From assembly GCA_025352885.1 (NCBI GenBank), contig JANXRZ010000013.1:1-47034 (forward strand): a DNA stretch of 47,034 nt, written 5' to 3'. The position numbers and the translations under genes are program-made. The stretch comes from Pseudomonadota bacterium. Its GTDB lineage: Bacteria > Pseudomonadota > Gammaproteobacteria > Burkholderiales > SG8-39. This document shows, piece by piece, positions 43,397-47,034 of the stretch (position 1 is its first letter; each line of letters opens with the position of its first letter). Below the pieces are notes generated by a model. That model searched no databases, was not told the DNA's origin, and saw only the letters and a program-made list of their open reading frames with translations.

Positions 43397-44365
43397 TTAC
43401 TGCGGCTGGATGTTGGCTTGCTTGACGATTTTTTGGTAGGTGCCGATCTCGTCGCGCACGAATCGCGCGAACTCTTCGGGCCTCATCGGGTTCGGGGTAA
43501 TGCCGAGCTTGGCGAATTGCTCCTTCACCTCCGGCAGCTGGAGGGCGGCGTTCACCATCGCATTGAGTTTCTGCACGACGGCGGGCGGGGTGCCGGCCGG
43601 CGCCCACATGCCAAACCAAAGCGAGACATTGAAGTCGGGCAAGCCCTGTTCGGCGAGCGTCTGGACCTCGGGGAGCACGTCGGCGCGTCGCCGCGTCGAT
43701 ACACCGAGCGCAAGGAGCTTGCCTTCCTTCAGCTGCCCGATCGTCGTATTGATCGGCGCCATGTAAAAGGACGTGCGTCCGGCAATGGTGTCCTGGATGG
43801 CTTCGGGCGAGCCCTTGAACGGGATGTGCAGCATTTTCACACCCGCCACCTGGGCGAAGTACTCCGCTGCGAGGTGCGTGGACGCGCCCACGCCGGCGGA
43901 GGCGAACGGTACGTCGCCCGGCTTGGCCTTTGCTGCATCGATCAACGCTTTCAGGTTGCGATAAGGACCGTTGAGCGCCGTGACCATGACATAGGGCGTG
44001 ACGCCCAGGAGCGCTACATCCACTAGGTCCTTGAGCGGGTCGTAGGGCAGGCTCTTGTAGATCGCCGGGTTCGCCGCGTGCGAGGCCGACTGGACGAGCA
44101 CCGTATAGCCGTCAGGGTCTGACTTGACGACCGCCTGCGTGCCGATGATCCCGCCGGCACCCGGGCGATTCTCCACCACCACCGTCTGCTTCACCGCGTC
44201 GCCGATGTGCTTGCCGAGGATGCGGCCGGCGATGTCGGCCCCGGAACCGGGCGTGAGCGGCACGACGAACCGAATCGGCTTGGAGGGGAATTCCTGCGCG
44301 TGCAGCGGTGCCGCAAAAGCCACCAGCGAAATGGCCGTCGCAGCGAGGCGGGTCAGCCGGTTCAT
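43397..44365 (-). CDS. TctC/Bug-family periplasmic receptor (second)
   Basis: A 322-residue receptor with signal peptide (MNRLTRLAATAISLVAFAAP, LHAQ cleavage). The family blocks are VVVENRPGAGGIIGTQAVVKS and HIPFKGSPEAIQDTIAG. It overlaps the hydrolase gene upstream by four bases and precedes the DapA-like gene by 31. It differs clearly in sequence from the other two receptors, so it is an old paralogue and not a recent copy. Confidence 0.92.
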   Translation of the reverse strand: MNRLTRLAATAISLVAFAAPLHAQEFPSKPIRFVVPLTPGSGADIAGRILGKHIGDAVKQTVVVENRPGAGGIIGTQAVVKSDPDGYTVLVQSASHAANPAIYKSLPYDPLKDLVDVALLGVTPYVMVTALNGPYRNLKALIDAAKAKPGDVPFASAGVGASTHLAAEYFAQVAGVKMLHIPFKGSPEAIQDTIAGRTSFYMAPINTTIGQLKEGKLLALGVSTRRRADVLPEVQTLAEQGLPDFNVSLWFGMWAPAGTPPAVVQKLNAMVNAALQLPEVKEQFAKLGITPNPMRPEEFARFVRDEIGTYQKIVKQANIQPQ

Positions 44366-45201
44366 ACCGTCTTGTCCACGGAGTCGATGAACTCGCGCAC
44401 CGCCCGGTTAAAGGCTTGCGGCTGCTCGACGTTCGACAGGTGCGCAGCCGGGTCGAGCACCACGAGCTTCGAGCCGTCGATCAGGCGGTTCAACACCGTC
44501 GCGTGGTCTACGGTCGTCGCCGGATCCTGCTTGCCGGCAATGATGAGGGTCGGCGTCCTGATCTTGAGGAGCATCACGCTCTGCGCCATGTCGCGCACTG
44601 CGCTCGCGCAGCCCGTATAGCCTTCCAGCCCCGTGCCCTGGACCATCGCCTTGATCTTGTCGATGTCCTGCGGCGAGCGCTTGAGGAACTCCGGCGTGAA
44701 CCAGCGCTGCAGCGTCGGCTCGACCATTGCGGCCATGCCTTTTTCGCGTGCCATTGCGAGGCGGTCGTCCCAGAGATTGCGCGGCGCCATTTCGCTTCCG
44801 GTGTTGCACAGGGTCAACGAATGGACGCGGTTCGCATAGCGCGCGCCGAGCTGCTGGCCGATCATGCCGCCCATCGACAGGCCGACGAAATGCACCTTGT
44901 CGAGTTTCAGCGCGTCGAGCAATGCCACCGCGTCATCCGCGAGTTGCGCCATGTTGTAGGGCGCCGGCGTTGTGCCGGTTTCCCCGTGGCCGCGCATGTC
45001 GTAGCGCAGCACGCGGTACTTGTCGGTGAGCGCGGGAATCGTCCAATCCCACATGCGGTGGTTGGACATGAGGCTGTTGCTCATGAGCACCACATGGCCT
45101 TTTTCGGGACCGTCGAAGCGGTAGGCCGTCTCGACGCCATTGGTTTGCACCTTCTGCACTTTGTCACTCGTCACTTTGTCACTCGTCACTTGGTCGCTCA
45201 T
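44362..45201 (-). CDS. Alpha/beta hydrolase, 3-oxoadipate enol-lactonase-like
   Basis: A 279-residue alpha/beta hydrolase. The catalytic triad is Ser109 (GLSMGG), Asp226 (GKQDPATT) and His254 (PAAHLSN). The blocks LCNTGSEMAPRNLW and LQRWFTPEFL resemble PcaD, which opens 3-oxoadipate enol-lactone in the protocatechuate route. No other pca gene is in the window, so another lactone or ester is possible. The N-terminus carries three five-residue repeats (SDQVT, SDKVT, SDKVQ) not expected in the family. Confidence 0.87.
   Translation of the reverse strand: MSDQVTSDKVTSDKVQKVQTNGVETAYRFDGPEKGHVVLMSNSLMSNHRMWDWTIPALTDKYRVLRYDMRGHGETGTTPAPYNMAQLADDAVALLDALKLDKVHFVGLSMGGMIGQQLGARYANRVHSLTLCNTGSEMAPRNLWDDRLAMAREKGMAAMVEPTLQRWFTPEFLKRSPQDIDKIKAMVQGTGLEGYTGCASAVRDMAQSVMLLKIRTPTLIIAGKQDPATTVDHATVLNRLIDGSKLVVLDPAAHLSNVEQPQAFNRAVREFIDSVDKTV
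45157..45201 (-). repeat. 15-base tandem repeat at a gene start
   Basis: On the plus strand CACTTTGTCACTCGT occurs twice in a row (45157-45171 and 45172-45186) and is followed by the diverged unit CACTTGGTCGCTCAT (45187-45201), which holds the start codon. It codes for the repeated S-D-K-V-T peptide at the N-terminus of the hydrolase. Copy number could change by slippage without shifting the frame. Confidence 0.9.
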
Positions 45202-45203
45202 GG

Positions 45204-46178
45204 TCAGTCCGCCTTTGCGCCGGAAGCTTTCACCACCGGGGTCCACCGGGCCACCTCAGCCTTGAGCATCTCGCCCATCTGCTCGGCCGAACCCGGAATG
45301 ATGAGGTACCCGAGATCGCGCATGCGTTTCACGAATTCGGGCGATTGCGTGGCCTTGACGCCTTCGGCATTCAGCTTCGAGATGATCTCCTTCGGCGTGC
45401 CGGCCGGGACCGATAACCCAAACCACACGCCGGCCTCGTAGCCCGGAACGCCGGCCTCGGCAATCGTCGGCAGGTCAGGCAGGGCCGGATCGCGCTTCGC
45501 GCCGGTCGTTGCGAGCGCGTGCAGCTTGCCCGACTTGATATGCGGCAACGAAGACGGGATGTTGTCGAACATGATGTTCACCTGCCCGCCGATGAGGTCA
45601 GTGACCGCCGGCGCGCTGCCTTTGTAAGGGATGTGCAGGATGTCGACGCCCGTCATGTACTTGAACAGTTCGCCGGACATGTGGATGGACGTCCCGCTGC
45701 CGCTCGAGGCGTAGGTGATCTTGCCGGGCTGCGCCTTGGCCTGCGCGATCAGATCTTTTACCGACGCGAGCTTGAACGAGGGGTTGGCGACCAGCACGTT
45801 GTTGAGCGCGACCAGTGGCACGACCGGTGCAAGGTCTTTCACCGGATCGAAGCCCATCTTGGAATACAGCAACGGGTTGATCGCGTGGATGCCGCTCGTG
45901 TTCATGAAGAGCGTGTAGCCGTCGGGCGCTGCTTTGGCGGCCTGCTCCCCGCCGAGGTTGCCACCGGCACCGGGCCGGTTCTCGACTGTGACCGGCTGGC
46001 CGAGCAGCCGTTGCAATTCGTGCGCGGTGGCGCGGGAGGCGATGTCAACGGCGCCTGCCGGCGGGAACGGGCAGATCAGCCGAAGCGGCTTGGACGGGAA
46101 GGCTTGTCCGAGCGCCGCGGTCGACGCGCACAGCGCGGCGCCGAGCAGGGCGGCGCCCATGGCAATGGGTTTCAGCAT
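45204..46178 (-). CDS. TctC/Bug-family periplasmic receptor (third)
   Basis: A 324-residue receptor from ATG 46178, with AAGGAG nine bases upstream. Signal peptide MLKPIAMGAALLGAALCAST, then QAFPSKPLRLICPFPPAG and VTVENRPGAGGNLGGEQAAK; HIPYKGSAPAVTDLIGGQVN follows. It is the first gene of the long minus-strand unit and lies two bases before the hydrolase gene. Its ligand is probably an organic acid. Confidence 0.93.
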   Translation of the reverse strand: MLKPIAMGAALLGAALCASTAALGQAFPSKPLRLICPFPPAGAVDIASRATAHELQRLLGQPVTVENRPGAGGNLGGEQAAKAAPDGYTLFMNTSGIHAINPLLYSKMGFDPVKDLAPVVPLVALNNVLVANPSFKLASVKDLIAQAKAQPGKITYASSGSGTSIHMSGELFKYMTGVDILHIPYKGSAPAVTDLIGGQVNIMFDNIPSSLPHIKSGKLHALATTGAKRDPALPDLPTIAEAGVPGYEAGVWFGLSVPAGTPKEIISKLNAEGVKATQSPEFVKRMRDLGYLIIPGSAEQMGEMLKAEVARWTPVVKASGAKAD

Positions 46179-46207
46179 GTTTTTTTGTCTCCTTGAACGA
46201 AGCCCCA

Positions 46208-46235
46208 ATTATGCGCGAGGGGCTGGCACCGGCAA
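46208..46235 (-). promoter_or_regulatory. Promoter of the receptor/hydrolase operon with overlapping dyad
   Basis: On the minus strand TTGCCG (46235-46230) and CATAAT (46213-46208) are 16 bases apart. The -10 lies inside an inverted repeat, AGCCCC (46201-46206) and GGGGCT (46219-46224), which could be an operator. The start of transcription would fall near 46201, leaving a leader of about 20 bases before ATG 46178. Confidence 0.5.
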
Positions 46236-46302
46236 AATCCGCGTGCGAAAACGCCTGCGGCCGCAAGGTAAACTCCGCGGCGTCGTCCTCCGGAAGCCTC
46301 CC

Positions 46303-47034
46303 ATGCCCCACTTTGCCAGCGCGGTAAACATCGGCGACCTGCGCCTGTGCGCAAAGGCCCGCCTGCCGCGCGCGATCTTCGATTTCTTCGATGGCGGCGC
46401 CGAGGATGAGGTCGCCTTGCGCGACAACCGGGCGGCTTACGAGCGGGTACGCCTGGCGCCGCACGTGCTGCGCGACGTCTCGAAGATCGACATGTCGTGC
46501 GAGATCCTGGGCGGGCCGTCGAAGATGCCGCTGGTCATCGCGCCGACCGGCGGCATCGGCATCGGCTGGCCGGGCGCGGATCTCGCGATTGCTCGCGCGG
46601 CGGCGAGCTACGGCATTCCTTACACGCTCTCGACCACTTCGACTGCGACCATCGAAGCCGTGGCCGAGGCCAATGGCGACGGGCGCCGATGGTTCCAGCT
46701 CTACATCCTCTACGACCGCGATTTCACCGACAAGCTCGTGGAGCGCGCGCGCGCTGCCGGTTATGAAGCGCTCGTCGTGACCGTGGATTTGCCGGTGGGC
46801 GGCAAGCGCGAGCGCGATTCCTACAATCGTTTCGTGCAACCGTATCGGCCGAGGGCGGGCCAGATCTTCGAAGCATTCACGAAGCCCAGTTGGATGCTTG
46901 GCATCCTGGCAAACGGCGGCCTGCCGACGCTCGAAAACCTGCGCGGGTTTGCCAGCCGCAAGAGCGACACGCTGGTGTCCATCTCCTCGGCCGTCGGCCA
47001 GAACCTCGATTCCTCCTTCGACGATGCGGGCCTC
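46303..47034 (+). CDS. FMN-dependent alpha-hydroxy-acid dehydrogenase (partial)
   Basis: The first 244 codons of a gene cut by the window end. The start MPHFASAVNIGDLRLCAKAR and the block IFDFFDGGAEDEVALRDNRAAYER match the L-lactate/mandelate dehydrogenase and glycolate oxidase family, followed by the FMN-site segment PLVIAPTGGIG, the substrate Tyr region WFQLYILYDR and VVTVDLPVGGKRERD. The catalytic His and Arg lie beyond the window. GGAAG stands seven bases before the ATG. It is divergent from the receptor operon and may share its control region. Confidence 0.9.
   Translation, partial: MPHFASAVNIGDLRLCAKARLPRAIFDFFDGGAEDEVALRDNRAAYERVRLAPHVLRDVSKIDMSCEILGGPSKMPLVIAPTGGIGIGWPGADLAIARAAASYGIPYTLSTTSTATIEAVAEANGDGRRWFQLYILYDRDFTDKLVERARAAGYEALVVTVDLPVGGKRERDSYNRFVQPYRPRAGQIFEAFTKPSWMLGILANGGLPTLENLRGFASRKSDTLVSISSAVGQNLDSSFDDAGL

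Overview
The window is GC-rich chromosomal DNA from a betaproteobacterium. The evidence is the tuf-rpsJ...rplQ order of the S10, spc and alpha operons with secY-infA-rpmJ inside it, beta-type ribosomal proteins, and many TctC/Bug-type and TRAP-type solute receptors of the kind that multiply in Burkholderiales and their relatives. A genus cannot be named from the sequence. No rRNA, tRNA, CRISPR array, insertion sequence or phage gene was seen.

Region 1 (1-14730, plus strand) is translation housekeeping: the end of tuf, then rpsJ-rplC-rplD-rplW-rplB-rpsS-rplV-rpsC-rplP-rpmC-rpsQ, a promoter, rplN-rplX-rplE-rpsN-rpsH-rplF-rplR-rpsE-rpmD-rplO-secY-infA-rpmJ, a second promoter, and rpsM-rpsK-rpsD-rpoA-rplQ, closed by a strong terminator. 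The two internal promoters share an identical 13-base block. Oddities are a roughly 100-residue tail on S3 and an N-terminal extension on L5.

Region 2 (14742-21557, minus strand) reads as one transport and catabolic unit: TRAP transporter dctP-dctQ-dctM, a gentisate 1,2-dioxygenase-like cupin, an alpha/beta hydrolase, a transglutaminase-like protein and a MOFRL-type glycerate kinase, the last four with overlapping or nearly touching ends. Divergent from it are a MetE-C-like methyltransferase and an IlvD/EDD-family dehydratase (21645-24517), followed by a small secreted protein on the other strand.

Region 3 (25253-33888, plus strand) is a tightly packed aromatic-acid operon: MarR regulator, crotonase-fold protein, acyl-CoA dehydrogenase, aryl-CoA ligase, RidA-like protein, a two-domain flavin monooxygenase/Old Yellow Enzyme fusion, GST, DNA glycosylase Tag and a secreted protein. 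The fusion enzyme and the ligase point to the aerobic 2-aminobenzoyl-CoA (anthranilate) pathway. The Rid protein lacks the arginine that binds a free carboxylate, which fits an enamine CoA-thioester substrate.

Region 4 (33968-36997) holds an ECF sigma factor operon (sigma, Tat-exported ferritin-like protein, cytochrome c) with an RpoE-like promoter, and a divergent ketopantoate-reductase-like gene. A short HutD-like remnant follows.

Region 5 (37293-46178, minus strand) is a ten-gene set with three TctC/Bug receptors. One is with an enol-lactonase-like hydrolase, one with a DapA-family lyase/aldolase and an SDR, and one with an isocitrate-lyase-family C-C lyase plus LeuC/LeuD-like hydratase subunits. 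The last group looks like a hydrate-then-cleave module for a (substituted) maleate-type diacid. The window ends inside an FMN-dependent alpha-hydroxy-acid dehydrogenase gene on the plus strand.
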